Shown one piece after another: positions 11,277 through 22,333 of a stretch of DNA of 64,000 nucleotides. The DNA comes from Papilionanthe hookeriana x Papilionanthe teres (taxonomy: Eukaryota > Streptophyta > Magnoliopsida > Asparagales > Orchidaceae): positions 66,458,121-66,522,120 of the forward strand of contig CM040421.1 in NCBI GenBank assembly GCA_022702705.1, read 5' to 3'. Below the pieces are notes generated by a model. It searched no databases. It was not told where the DNA came from and saw nothing but the letters and a program-made list of their open reading frames with translations. The position numbers and the translations under genes are program-made. Positions within the stretch are counted from its first letter, which is position 1; each line of letters opens with the position of its first letter.

Positions 11277-12157
11277 TCATTTAGGAAGTATTTTGGCATG
11301 ATCATTCATGTTTAATTCATTATCCACAGTTTTTCTTTTTTGAGGCTGTTTCCTTGTCCTAAAACATCTACCAAGCAATGTGTCATCAATATCCAATGAT
11401 AATTTCTTTAGGGAGTTCGTAATGTGTTGTTCAGCTTCTGCATTCCCCTTTGCTTTATTGGTAATTTGATATGTAAATTTATGCATATGTGTTTGAAATA
11501 TTAGGTCATTTTTATTAGCATTGCACGCTTATGACTGTTGTAGATGGTTGGAACTGTAATTGTTATATACATTTCTTTTTGCATTTGTAGATCATCTAAA
11601 TAGCATATATTTTTGGGCATCTTCTTAATATGAAGAAAGTTAAGGACTCGTAATGAGTGTGCACATAGTATCCCCATCATTTCGAACTTTCTACGTACTG
11701 CACTGAATATTTAAACTCATATTGTTGAAATTTACAACCCAAGCTCTGTTTGTCCTTTGACCATCCAAATTGTTAATGAAAAATTTTGTTTCATTGTTAA
11801 GGGAGGGATGTAATTGAAGACCGTATGATCCGTGTATAAACTCTTCTTCAAACATTGCGTACAGCTTCCTCGAATAAAATACAGCTGTCTGCCCCAGAAT
11901 TGGGCTGCTTCTCACGATAAGAGTAAGCATAGATTGATCACACCTGACGTCCTCATCCTTCTCATGATGTCCTCATGACATTCTCAGTTCCCAAAAAACA
12001 ATATGTAATAGAACGTATGGGCTTTAAGACACCATGATAAATGTTATTGGTTGACTCACTTCTCTGGTTTGATAAAATTCTCATTCCGAATACATCCATA
12101 TTAAAAGTTGTAGACTACGTATGCCTAATCATATACATGACAGCTTGCCACGCATTC
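11277..12157 (-). pseudogene. FAR1/MULE transposase, carboxyl part with SWIM zinc finger
   Basis: This is the last part of the MULE transposase gene, cut off from the rest by the Athila insertion at 12158. On the minus strand just inside the junction it reads NMDVFGMRILSNQRSESTN, matching the conserved GMRSTQRSES segment of FAR1-related proteins. Further on are MFEEEFIHGSYGLQ and RAWVVNFNNMSLNIQCS, then KFEMMGILCAHSLRVLNFL, which is a SWIM-type zinc finger (C-x-C...C-x-H). The frame at 11486-11277 reads MHKFTYQITNKAKGNAEAEQ like the FAR1 carboxyl region, ending at a TAA near 11277. Frameshifts and stops are present. SWIM fingers in this family contribute to DNA or protein binding in the nucleus. 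Confidence 0.8.
12153..12157. repeat. 5-bp target-site duplication CATTC of the Athila-type element, left copy
   Basis: CATTC here matches CATTC at 22329-22333 immediately outside the other LTR. Five base pairs is the usual Ty3/Gypsy duplication. Removing the element and one copy restores the transposase frame (LQEN joined to AWQAVMYMIR). Confidence 0.9.
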
Positions 12158-13960
12158 TAATGCTCGACTTTCTATATACTTAAAAATGCAAGAATTTGAT
12201 ACCACTGCTAGAAGATTTAATCCCCGACAACGGCGCCAAAAACTTGATGTTCGAATTTATATATACTTATATATGCAAGAATTTGATACCACTGCTAAAA
12301 GATTTAATCCCCGACAACGACACAAAAACTTGATGCGGCGGACTTATATTTTGTAAAAATTTGTGAACTCAGATTTATAGATTTATAATAATTTTGTTAA
12401 GTCCAAGCATTCAACGCAAGTATACATATCGTATCAAGTAATACAGGGCTCTAATGGAGTCCTGGATATCGATCCACAGGGAAATTTTAAAGTTTAAGAA
12501 AGTGTTACACAATATGTAATAAGCACTAAAATTAAAGTTTACTACTTACTACTACTATGCAAGAAACAGTAAGAACAACTAAACAGTAACTATTAACTAA
12601 CTACAATTACTTCTAACAACTTTAAGAACAGAATTAACGAATAGACACACTAAACTAAGTATTTGAAATGTTTTCGATATATGAGAAAAGTATCTTTCCT
12701 CTTGCAATGAGAATATGTTGTGTGGATTGATATGGAAAAATTATCTATATTATTGTGCCAAATAGGAGCATGAATGATTCTTTACCCTTAAAAGAGTACC
12801 CCTCTTCTAAGCAAGAAAAGAACATTGACATATTCTAAGTTTAGTCACTAACTCTAAGGCTAGGCTGGGAGGATACCGGCTCTAACTTTGGAGCTCCCAC
12901 TCACCCTTCACCCGAAGGCTAACCTTTGATATTAGTAACTAATCTTAAAGCCAATTTGGGGATTTCAGTCTGTCACCCTGAAATCTCCACGTTGAAGTCC
13001 ATCAAAACACATTTCCCAATTTATTTGGACTCAATTCCCATGAACTACGCAATTCATCCATATAAATTGAATGGATCTTTCATTATTGTTGTAGGACATT
13101 AAATCCTTTCAAACTTAATGTTCAACAACATATTTTAACATTTCAATTGGCCAAATCGAAAGTAAATTAAGTTCTAAATGAAAAACCATCACAATTTCTT
13201 CATTACGTTAAAAACACATCAAATCTACATCAATCCATCATCACATCTCTATGCAAGAAGAAAGACAAGGGAGACTACTCAGAATTCATGAAGAAGATAC
13301 AATAAAACATGGATTTTATATATAAAAGAAAAGTTATACAAACCACAAAGGAAAATATAACTTATCTCTTTCTCTTCCCCAATGCAATTCCCTTGAAATT
13401 CCTTTGAATCCTCTTCTCTCTTCTTTACAACACCTGATTATCTCTTTAGAATAGAAAGGAAGAAGCAATCTCTCACTTTACCTCTTCTCCTTCCCACCTT
13501 AGAGAAGAATTCCCCTCAAATGCTCACTCTACACTCACTTCTCCTAAACCTTAACACACTAAGACACTAAGAGAAACAAAAAGAAAGCAAGACAAACCAC
13601 CAAAACTCTCTTCTTTTCATCCAAAAACAGTTACTTATAAGATAGGGACGAAATACTAAGAGTTTTCATAGGCATCTTTTCAAAAAGTCGCCAAAACTCT
13701 TCAAATTTGAACTTCACCGTGCAATTAATTCTGGACTCTCTGGATTTGGGCGCCGTCGGTCCCAGAGCACCTTTTTCACCATTTTGCTCCTTTTTGCTCC
13801 TTTTTGCTCCGGATTCGTTCCTTTTTGCTTCTTTTGACTCCAAACACCTAAAATCATCACACCTGCAACAAATCATGAAAAATACCTTTCTTTAAAGTGT
13901 AATATCACCAAAAATAGGTAAAATTATATAGCAAAAAACGTATATATTTTTAGTGCATCA
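12158..13960 (-). repeat. Left (3') LTR of the Athila-type element
   Basis: Matches 20513-22328 along its length. It starts TAATGCTCGAC (mutated TG) and ends AGTGCATCA. The first 173 bp are two tandem 86-87-bp units, each ending in a PBS-like block (CCCCGACAACGGCGCC at 12222-12237 and a weaker CCCCGACAACGACAC at 12310-12324). It lacks a stretch of roughly 45 bp (GC-rich) present in the right LTR near 22040-22085. Confidence 0.92.
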
Positions 13961-13978
13961 GAATCCCCCAAACTTTAA
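13961..13978 (-). other. Polypurine tract of the Athila-type element
   Basis: The minus strand reads AAAGTTTGGGGGATTC directly before the 3' LTR start. The same tract occurs at the matching place in the second Athila copy (52421-52436). Confidence 0.85.
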
Positions 13979-15361
13979 CTATTACTTGTCCTCAAGTAAT
14001 CTTTTTACTACATAAAATACAACTCTAGGCAATGTAATTTTCAACTGTAAGACACTAAAATTTTTCATGCAAAAGAATATATTGGTTAGATTTTTAGAAA
14101 TAAATTTAGTAACTCAGGTCAACACTAAAGGTATAAGAATATTCAGCAATCAAGTCTAAGATTTATAGTCTTCTATTTATTTCAAGATGAACCATAATTT
14201 GTCACATTAAGAGTGCCTCAAAAGATTATGTGAGAAAGGAGTTCATGTAAACTTCATTAGAATGTAGGCCAATACTTAAAACATAAATTCAGAAATGAAA
14301 TCAAGCTCTCCCTTTAAGGTGATTCAAGTGAAGCCAATTATTAATTAGACATCTCCTCAAGATTCTCCTCATAAACATTTTTCTTTCTCTTTCTTTTCTT
14401 TTATTTTTCTCTTTTCTTTTTCTTTTTTCTTTTTCTCTTTTCTTTTAGGGATTGTTTTTCAATCCTTCTTTTCTTTTTTTTCTTCTATTTTTTTAAAATG
14501 AGGATTACTATATCTGGATAGCATTTAATGAGTTTGAACTTCACTATCCTCTTTCTAAAGTTCAAACTTGAAACATATCATTACTTTATAGTTAAGTATA
14601 AGCTTTATTATTCATCATAAAGTTACAATCTCTTCTTAACACACAATACTTTAAGTCCTTTAACATTTCAAAAATACAGCTTTCTTTACTTTAAATAGTT
14701 AACAATAATCAAATCCTTTCATACCAAATATCTCACTTCTATAAAATCAACCTTTATCACTAAAAATTTTCATCCTATCATTCCATAATATTCAATTGAA
14801 ATGAAAAGTTTTAGTTATCTTATAATGAGGTTCAACTGCCAGAAGTTATGCTAATAATTTTTAAAAATATAATAATTGAGAACAAATAAAAGTTAATATT
14901 TCCCTACCCTCCCCAAAACTTAAATTTTTTAGTAAATTTGAAACAGTTCAGAGTAGAAGAAAACTAACATCTCTGTGCTGGGGTCTTGAAATCTTTAACA
15001 GTTATCTGGTATTAGTTAAAATTTACAACTAGCAGACATGAAACAATTAGTAGCAGTGATATAACAATTTTTTAAATATTTGCATGGGTAAAGAGAAATT
15101 AACATTAAACATCTAAACATCAACAGAACACTACAACATGAAACAAACTATCACAGTACTACACAGTGCAGCTAACAATTTAAATGTTTCAGTACATCAT
15201 AAAAATACACCAACAAAGTTACACACAACATGAAAAATAAATAACTACATCACAACAATACAACAACAGTGTTACACATCACATGAAAAGTAAATATCCA
15301 CTACATTACATCAGTACAACACAACAGAATAAGAACAACAGAAATAAAAACAAACAATCTA
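13979..15361 (-). other. 3' non-coding region of the Athila-type element
   Basis: No coding signal. It includes a pyrimidine-rich run at 14380-14490 (TTTCTTTTCTTTT) and closely matches 52437-53350 of the second Athila copy (for example TTACTTGTCCTCAAGTAA near both tracts), showing the same family. Confidence 0.7.
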
Positions 15362-16486
15362 TCAGTCTCCATCAGCAGGATCAACAGCAGGGTCATCTGC
15401 AGGGTCAGGTCTATATGGTGTATAGCTGAGGCAAGAAGGAAATATCACATCGGACTCCCCCCTCATAAATCTGACCTGAGCATCATAATAAGAAATATCA
15501 AACTCAACTCTCCTCTGCAGATAATCATCATTTACATCACTCCTCGCCTCAAATACATCCATCCGACCATGGAGTCTATCCATACTAGCACTCTGTAGTC
15601 TCAACTGCTCCATAATATCAGATAAGGTAGGCGGCTCAAATGTAGATGGAACATCATAACTCATAGTAGGAATATCAGTACTCTTATGCTCAGCTCTGGC
15701 TCCTACATGAGAATCATACGTACGGATAATATTCTTTGTAATAGGTCTCAATGGTATAGCCACTTCTTCAGAACTACTGAGCTCCACTCCAGACTGAACA
15801 CATAGGGCATGAACTAAAGCATGATGTCCTAATCCTCCAGTGGTCTTGCCTCTAGCAATCGTCTGAATATTCTTGTAAATAATAGTTACAATATCAATTT
15901 TTTTCATCGTCTGTATACAATAGTTCAGAATCGTTCTATCTCTTGTAACTTCGCTGTGGTGATAAGATGGTGATAGTCTTGGAGAAATGAAATAATGTCA
16001 AACTTTTGAAGCAATATTCAATGTGGAGGCAAGGAAATTTATCAACTATTTTTGACTTACTTTCCATTCTCCTTGCCTGTCAGTCAGAAAAGCAATAACT
16101 TCTCTCATATTCTCCCATCGAGTGTCAAAGTTTTCGTATTCACAAATGAATGGTTCCTGAGTCCGATAGAAAGCATTGATATTCTAAGGAGTAAACTCAA
16201 CCATCTTTCCTCTAACAAGCACATACTCAGTCTCAGTCCAGAGTATATTCGAATAGAATTCTCTAATAACTCTCATAACAGCATTAGCAGTGAAATAACA
16301 AAATCGCTCCCAGTTCCGCTCTACAATTAATTGTTCTACATATCCTCCAGGACTATCAAAAGCTCGATCCTGGATACACTTCTTATTGTGAAGGTAAGAG
16401 TTATAGTGAAATTGGGCTTTGATGTTGGCGAACCTCTCCTCATCAAAATCCAATTTCCTCTTCCCATTACTCATCCTTGGAGCCAT
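15362..16486 (-). pseudogene. Env-like / putative plant transposon protein, second (downstream) copy
   Basis: Two minus-strand frames form one broken gene. The frame 16486-16184 starts MAPRMSNGKRKLDFDEERF and holds ERNWERFCYFTANAVMRVIR, EFYSNILW and YVLVRGKMVEFTP. This is the pattern of the 'putative plant transposon protein' domain found after pol in Athila-type elements. The frame 15907-15362 continues with ARGKTTGGLGHHALVHALC and a long hydrophilic tail with a helical DIMEQLRLQSASMDRLHGRM segment and a repetitive proline/aspartate end (PADDPAVDPADGD). The intervening region is out of frame. No convincing signal peptide or membrane segment is visible, so an envelope function is only a label. 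It is paralogous to 17429-18460. Confidence 0.65.
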
Positions 16487-17428
16487 GTGAATTTCTAAAA
16501 TTTACAAGAAAATTCCAATAAATCACAAATTCAAAATGTAAGAACTCCAAAATCTATTCTAAATAAGTAAGAGCAAGTTTCATCATGGAAATCTCAAAAT
16601 CTCTTTAAAACTCCAAAAATTCCACCATAAGCAATGTGAGAGATTTCCATGGTGAAAATCCAAAATTTTTAACTTAAAGTGAAGCTCTTACCAAGAGAAG
16701 TGTAAATCCGGTGTCGAAAAGCCTTAAAATCTCCTTAAATCCGAGAGCTAGCAAGCCCAAGATCTTCAAAATTGCAAAAATAGAGGAGGAAGACGAAGGA
16801 AATGGAAGAATTTGCGGGTCCCAGGGAAAAAATCTCGAAATCGAGGGTTTCAGGCCTTTTTCTGGGTTCGGGCGCCAGCGGCGCTCTATTTAAATAAATT
16901 GGCCAAATTCTCTGGATTTGGGCGCCGACGGTGCCAGTCCAAAATATTTTCTGGGTCCGAAAATTTTTTCATAATTTCGATCGTTTTGACGTCCACAATA
17001 ATGTCTAACACTTCAATAGGCTTTTATATCATCCCATAAGTAATAATTAACACAATTCTTCACACAAACAATACACCAAAATCTTATATAAATAAAATCC
17101 AAGTTACATCATAGACACTAAATATGTTCATTCAAACCAACTATTCTTAGATGTTTAGTGCATCAAGTACTCTACGATAGGCAAGCACTAAGATCTAAAC
17201 ACACAATGAAAGTAAACACATCCAAATCCAAGTTCAAATCTCAAAGCAAATACTACACAAACCAAACATAACTAAGCAAAGCAAACTAAACACATAACAA
17301 ACATAGTAGAATCCATCAATTACTCCACATCAGTTTCAAAACTATCCTCTCCTCTAATGTCTCCAATTGATTGCTGATGCACAAACAAGTTATAAAATGG
17401 ATAATATGAAAATTCATTAGATGATTCT
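16487..17428. other. Spacer between the two env-like regions
   Basis: AT-rich and non-coding on the minus strand, apart from GC-rich islands at about 16866-16940 (GGGCGCCAGCGGCGC and GGGCGCCGACGG) that also occur in the LTRs and at 18595-18680. Confidence 0.6.
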
Positions 17429-18460
17429 TCAGCAATCACTGTGTTCTTCTTCATCAGATTGCTCTTTCATTCTCCAATCTATATGATCGAATAAATCAGA
17501 AATGTTTTTGATTACGTTCATAACGTTCCGTACCTCTTTCTCTAATTGTTTGATCCTCTTCAATATCATTCTGGAACCTTCAGGAAAATAGGGTTGAATC
17601 GGCTGTGAAGTTTGTGTTGGTTGATCAGCAAGCAAATTCATGTCATCTTCATCTCCAACTGTCTGGTAGTCGTAGGGATTAGTTGAATTAATAGGCCTCC
17701 ATGGAAGAAGAACATTTTCCTAACTTTCATAAGGAACCTGTGACTGACGACATAACAAAAATATGGTGGACGGGTGTCCAAGCTTATATTTAGATCCATG
17801 CACAATTAATCCAAGTACTGATTTCACAATAATATTACCAATGTCAACCGGCCTCCCAGTTTGGATACAAAAATTCAAAATGGCGCTTTCCTTGTTTACC
17901 TTGCTAATCTTCAATGTCAGAAATAACTTTACCAAAATAAAGTAGTGTCACTGCTTCGATACTGGATTGAGAGATGAAGATGGGAAACTAATGTATCCAT
18001 TCTCTCTAACTTCCCATTCTTCATTCTCATCCGTCAGATATCGATACACATCATTCATATTATTCCTCGTGGCATTGAAATTAAAATAATGACAAATAGG
18101 TACGTTCTCGATCATAAAGAGATCATTGATTCGTGTAGGAGTGAATTGAACAAATCTACCACGCACAAATACAAACCCTTGGTTGATCCCGTGAAGATTT
18201 GCATAAAATTCTTTCACGACGGGAACAACAACGGTAGCGGTAGTGTAGCAAAGCACTTCCCAATGTCTCTCTTTAATAATTTCTTCAATTCTAGTAGAAG
18301 GATTATCCATACCTCGATTTATGAAGCCTCTTTCCTTGATAATCCTTCTTTTCATCATCACTTTGTTGAACAAACGTTGCGCTTCAAAACTTGTGAACTT
18401 TCTTCGGTTGAAAACACGAAATTGAGGGGTTTCAATGGGATAGGAATCCATAGGATACAA
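17429..18460 (-). pseudogene. Env-like / putative plant transposon protein, first (upstream) copy
   Basis: The frame 18460-17948 starts MYPMDSYPIETPQFRVFNRR and contains FTSFEAQRLFNKVMMKRR, IKERHWEVLCYTTATVVVPV and then VKEFYANL, GFVFVRGRFVQFTPTRIND. This is the same domain as at 16184-16486. It continues in shifted frames: 17935-17720 (ILNFCIQTGRPVDIGNIIV) and 17641-17429 (YFPEGSRMILKRIKQLEKEV, a likely coiled segment, with an acidic end). It lies downstream of the integrase tail with about 445 bp between, typical for the extra gene of Athila. Function unknown; the broken frames suggest a pseudogene. Confidence 0.7.
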
Positions 18461-18839
18461 ATTAGGATTGGTGTTTTTTGTTTTTCTGGAGTTAAGAATT
18501 AAAAAATGGAGTTTAGGGAGTTATAAGGACAAAGATCCCGCCAAAAACCGCCAAAACTTGCATCTTGAAACTTAAAAACCGTCAAACAGATTTTGGGTGC
18601 TGGCGGCGCTCGATAGGGCGCCGACGGCACTCAAACAGGCAAGTTCAGTGCATGGTCTGTGAAAGGGTGCCGGCGGCGCCAGTGGTCAAAAATTATCATC
18701 GAACTTCGTTTGGTCCAAAATATTCCAATATCTCGATCTGATCCATCATTTATCAATTTTTAAAATATTTAGGAGTAATTAGGATTCAAAACAACCATCT
18801 AAAAAGCACAACTACAACAAACAAGCAAACACAACACAA

Positions 18840-18885
18840 AGATACATATGGGTTGCCTCCCATAAAGCGATTGGTTTAACGTCGT
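18840..18885 (-). other. Conserved non-coding block after pol
   Basis: GGGTTGCCTCCCATAAAGCG followed by the GGTTTAACGTCGT block occurs here and, nearly identical, at 54490-54530 in the second Athila copy. It sits just downstream of the pol stop on the minus strand. Similar sequence is common in Athila elements; the role is unknown. Confidence 0.6.
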
Positions 18886-18905
18886 CAGCCCGACAAACCA
18901 TTCAG

Positions 18906-19258
18906 TTAATCGAGATGACTCAGCATTAAAACCTCATTGAAATCAGGTTGAAACCTATCAAAGTAAGGCTTTAATCGATGTCCATTAACCTTTAAAATCT
19001 TTCCAGTATCAGGATCTTTAATATCAACAGCTCCAAAGGAATGAACTTTTACAACTGTAAAAGGTCCTAACCATCTAGACTTGAGCTCTCCAGGAAATAA
19101 CTTCAATCTCATGTTGTATAATAAAACTTTTTGTGCATGTTCCAAGTTCTTTTTCAATATCTTCCGATCATGCCATTATTTCCTTTTCTCTTTATAGATC
19201 CTATCATTGTGATAAGATGCATTTCTAATCTCTTCCAATTCAATTCATATTCCAAGTT
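18906..19258 (-). pseudogene. Athila integrase carboxyl domain remnant
   Basis: On the minus strand 19157-18906 encodes EHAQKVLLYNMRLKLFPGEL, SRWLGPFTVVKVHSFGAVDI and LKVNGHRLKPYF, the carboxyl DNA-binding region of Athila integrase. The upstream part (19258-19157) reads the matching NASYHNDRIYKEK sequence in a shifted frame. It is joined directly to the gag end, so everything between (protease to integrase core) was lost in one deletion whose junction lies near 19258. Confidence 0.8.
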
Positions 19259-20326
19259 AATATTAGCATTACTATTATTCCAATTGAAGTTTGGGTGGTT
19301 CTTCCAACCAGGATTATAATAATTTGAATAAGGATTCTTAGGTCTATTAATAACATTTAAGGTCTCATAAGGTGTTTGAGATTTTGTTATCTGTCCAAAT
19401 GAATTTTCCTCTAACACTTGAGGTGGTTGAGAATAATTCATTCCATATCGATCTATTTTCTTCGAAAGGGCTACAATTTGAGAAACTACCATAGTCATCA
19501 TATCTGAATCATGAACACTAGCTACTCTTAGGATTTACCCATTCAGAGGGCCATTGAAAATTATTAGTTGTCATTTCTTCAATTAATGTGTATGCTTCAT
19601 CAAAAGGTTTTGACATTAATAATCCACCAGTAGCAGCATCTATAATAGATCTCAATGATCCCACTAATCCGTTATAAAATGTTTGAATTATTAACCAATC
19701 TGGTAAATCATGATGTGGGCACTTCCTAAGAAGATATTTAAATCTCTCCCAAGCTTCATATATTGACTCTCCTTTAAATTGACAAAAAGAAGTAATATCA
19801 TTTCTTAGTTTAGCAGTCTTTGATGGGGGGAAATATTTTGATAGAAACTTTTGAGATAACTCTCCCCAAGGTCTAATAGATTCATGTGCTAATGACTTTA
19901 ATCACGCCTTAGCTTTATCTCTTAATGAAAAAGGAAAAAGTCTAAGTCTGACAACGTCACTAGATACTCCATTATGTCTAAAAGTAGCACACCTTCTAAA
20001 AAACTAGCGAGATGTAAATTTGGATCCTCATTAGGTCTTCCTCCAACTTGATTGTTTTGTACCATTTGGATAATTACAGGTTTAAGTTCAAATGAATTAG
20101 CAACAACATCAGGATTTTGAATAGTTATGTGAATTTCATCTGCTGTTGGGTTAGCATAATCTCTTAAAGGTCTTGGCAAATTTCCAATTTCATTTCTTTG
20201 ATTATCTTGAATATTCGCCATTTTGCAAGGATTTTCAATTTGTTTTTGGTTTTTTCTAATTTTTTTGATAGTATGCTATAACTCCGAATCGTAAGGCACT
20301 AAACCTATAGACCCGCTACTACGCAT
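19258..20326 (-). pseudogene. Athila gag
   Basis: The likely start is ATG at 20326 (MRSSGSIGLVPYDSEL), as in Athila gag proteins; a TAG follows soon after. The frame from 20221 reads LPRPLRDYANPTADEIHITI and QMVQNNQVGGRPNEDP. Broken frames between 19920 and 19520 give FPPSKTAKLRNDITSFCQF, WERFKYLLRKCPHHDLPDW and IIDAATGGLLMSKPFDEAYT, which is the capsid region. The end, 19501-19258, reads RPKNPYSNYYNPGWKNHPNF and stops at the deletion junction. Stops and frameshifts indicate a dead gene. Gag forms the cytoplasmic particle that packages element RNA. Confidence 0.82.
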
Positions 20327-20484
20327 ATACAAACACAAATGCTTTAATAAAGGCAAACAAACATACAATTACACACTACAAAATAAAGATTTTTTTAATT
20401 TTATATTTTTTTACTATATTATTAATGAATATCGTTTATACTTTATTACTTCGTTACTTAACTTTTACTTTCTTAACTCCGTTA

Positions 20485-20508
20485 CTTTCCCCGGGCAACG
20501 GCGCCTAA
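20485..20508 (-). other. Primer-binding site (tRNA-Asp type)
   Basis: The minus strand reads AGGCGCCGTTGCCCGGGGAA next to the 5' LTR. It is complementary to the 3' end of plant tRNA-Asp (CCGGCAACGGCGCCA), as in Athila elements, with an A inserted before GGCGCC. Confidence 0.85.
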
Positions 20509-20512
20509 AACT

Positions 20513-22328
20513 TGATGCTCGACTTTATATATACTTAAAAATGCAAGAATTTGATACCACTGCTAGAAGATTTAATCTCCGGCAACGGCGCCAAAAACTT
20601 GATGCTCGACTTTATATATACTTAAAAATGCAAGAATTTGATACCACTGCTAGAAGATTTAATCCCCGTCAACGACACAAAAACTTGATGCGTTGGACTT
20701 ATATTTTGCAAGAATTTATGAACTCAGATTTATAGATTTATAATAATTTTGTTAAGTCCAAGCATTCAACGTAAGTATACGTATCGTATCAAGTAATACA
20801 TGGCTCTAATTTAGTCCTGTATATTGATCCACAGGGAAATTTTGAAGTTTTAAGAAAGCGTTACACAATATGTAATAAGCACTAAAATTAAAGCTTACTA
20901 CTTACTACTACTACGCAGGAAACAGTAAGAAAAACTAAATAGTAACTATTAACTAACTACAATTACTTCTAACAACTTTAAGAACAGAATTAACAAACAT
21001 ACACACTAAACTAAGTATTTGAAAGGTTTTCGATATATGAGAAAAGTATATTTCCTCTTGCAATGAGAATATGATGTGTGGATTGATATGGAACAATTAT
21101 CTATATTATTGTGCCAAATAGGAGCATGGATGATTCTTTACCCTTAAAAAAGTACCCCATCCTCTAAGCAAGAAAAGAACATTGACATATTCTAAGTTTA
21201 GTCACTAACTCTAAGGCTAGGCTGAGAGGATACCGGCTCTCACTTCGGAGCTCCCACTCACCCTTCACCCGAAGGCTAACCTTTGATATTAGTTACTAAT
21301 CGTAGAACCAATTTGGGGATTTCAGCCTGTCACCCTAAAATCTCCACATTGAAGTCCATCAAAACACATTTCTCTTTTTATTTGCACTCAATTCCCATGA
21401 ACTATGCAATTCATCCATAGAAATTGAATGGATCTTTCATTATTGTTGTAGGACATTAAATCCATTCAAACTTAATGTTCAACAACATATTTTAACATTT
21501 CAATTAGCCAAATCGAAAGTAAATTAATTTTTAAATGAAAAACCATCACAATTTCTTCATTAAATTAAAAGCACATCAAATCTACATCAATCCATCATCA
21601 CATCTCTATGCAAGAAGAAAGACAAGGGAGACTACTCAGAATTCATGGAGAAGATACAATAAAACATGGAGTTTATATATAAAAGAAAAGTCATACAAAC
21701 CACAAAAGAAAATACAACTTATCTCTTTCTCTTCCCCAATGCAATTCCCTTGAAGTTACTTTGAATCCTCTTCTCTCTTATTTACAACACTTGATTATCT
21801 CTTTAGAATGGAAAGGAAGAAGCAATATCTCACTTTACCTCTTCTCCTTCCCTCATTGGAGAAGAATTCTCCTCAAATGCTCACTCTACACTCACTTCTC
21901 CTAAACCCTAACACACTAAGACACTAAGAGAAACAAAAAGAAAAAAATAGTTACTTATAAGATAGGGACGAAATTCCAAGAGTTTCCATAGGCATCCTTT
22001 CAAAAAGTCGCCAACACTCTTCAAATTTGAACTCCATCGACTTAGGGCACCGGCGGAGCCAGATAGGGCGCCGGCGACGCTCTATCGTGCAATTAATTCT
22101 GGACTCTCTGGATTTGGGCGACGGCAGCGCCAGAACATCTTTTTCATCATTTTGCTCCTTTTTTCTCCTTTTTGCTCCGATTCGTTCCTTTTTTCATCTT
22201 TTCACTCCAATCACCTAAAATCATCATACCTGCAACAAATCATGAAAAATACATTTCTTTAAAGTGCAATATCACCAAAAAATGCGTAAAATTATATAGC
22301 AAAAACCGTATATATTTTTAGTGCATCA
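20513..22328 (-). repeat. Right (5') LTR of the Athila-type element
   Basis: Begins TGATGCTCGAC at 20513 next to the PBS and ends GTGCATCA at 22328 followed by CATTC. Like its partner it contains two tandem units (20513-20599 and 20600-20685) carrying PBS-like sequence before the LTR body (TGATGCGTTGGACTT). Confidence 0.92.
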
Positions 22329-22333
22329 CATTC
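22329..22333. repeat. 5-bp target-site duplication CATTC, right copy
   Basis: Identical to 12153-12157; lies directly outside the right LTR end GCATCA. Confidence 0.9.

Larger units (their letters stand above)
12158..22328 (-). mobile_element. Athila-type Ty3/Gypsy retrotransposon, internally deleted
   Basis: The element has two LTRs of about 1.8 kb ending TGATGC...GCATCA (left copy mutated to TAATGC), a 5-bp duplication, a tRNA-Asp-type primer-binding site beside the right LTR and a polypurine tract beside the left LTR, so it reads on the minus strand. Order on the minus strand: LTR, PBS, gag (20326-19258), integrase tail (19258-18906), two env-like or 'putative plant transposon protein' reading regions (18460-17429 and 16486-15362), PPT, LTR. 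Protease, reverse transcriptase, RNase H and the integrase core are deleted, so it could move only with helper proteins. A sample of aligned LTR sequence (12541-12600 versus the right copy) shows 4 differences in 60, older than the other Athila copy in this window. Confidence 0.92.
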
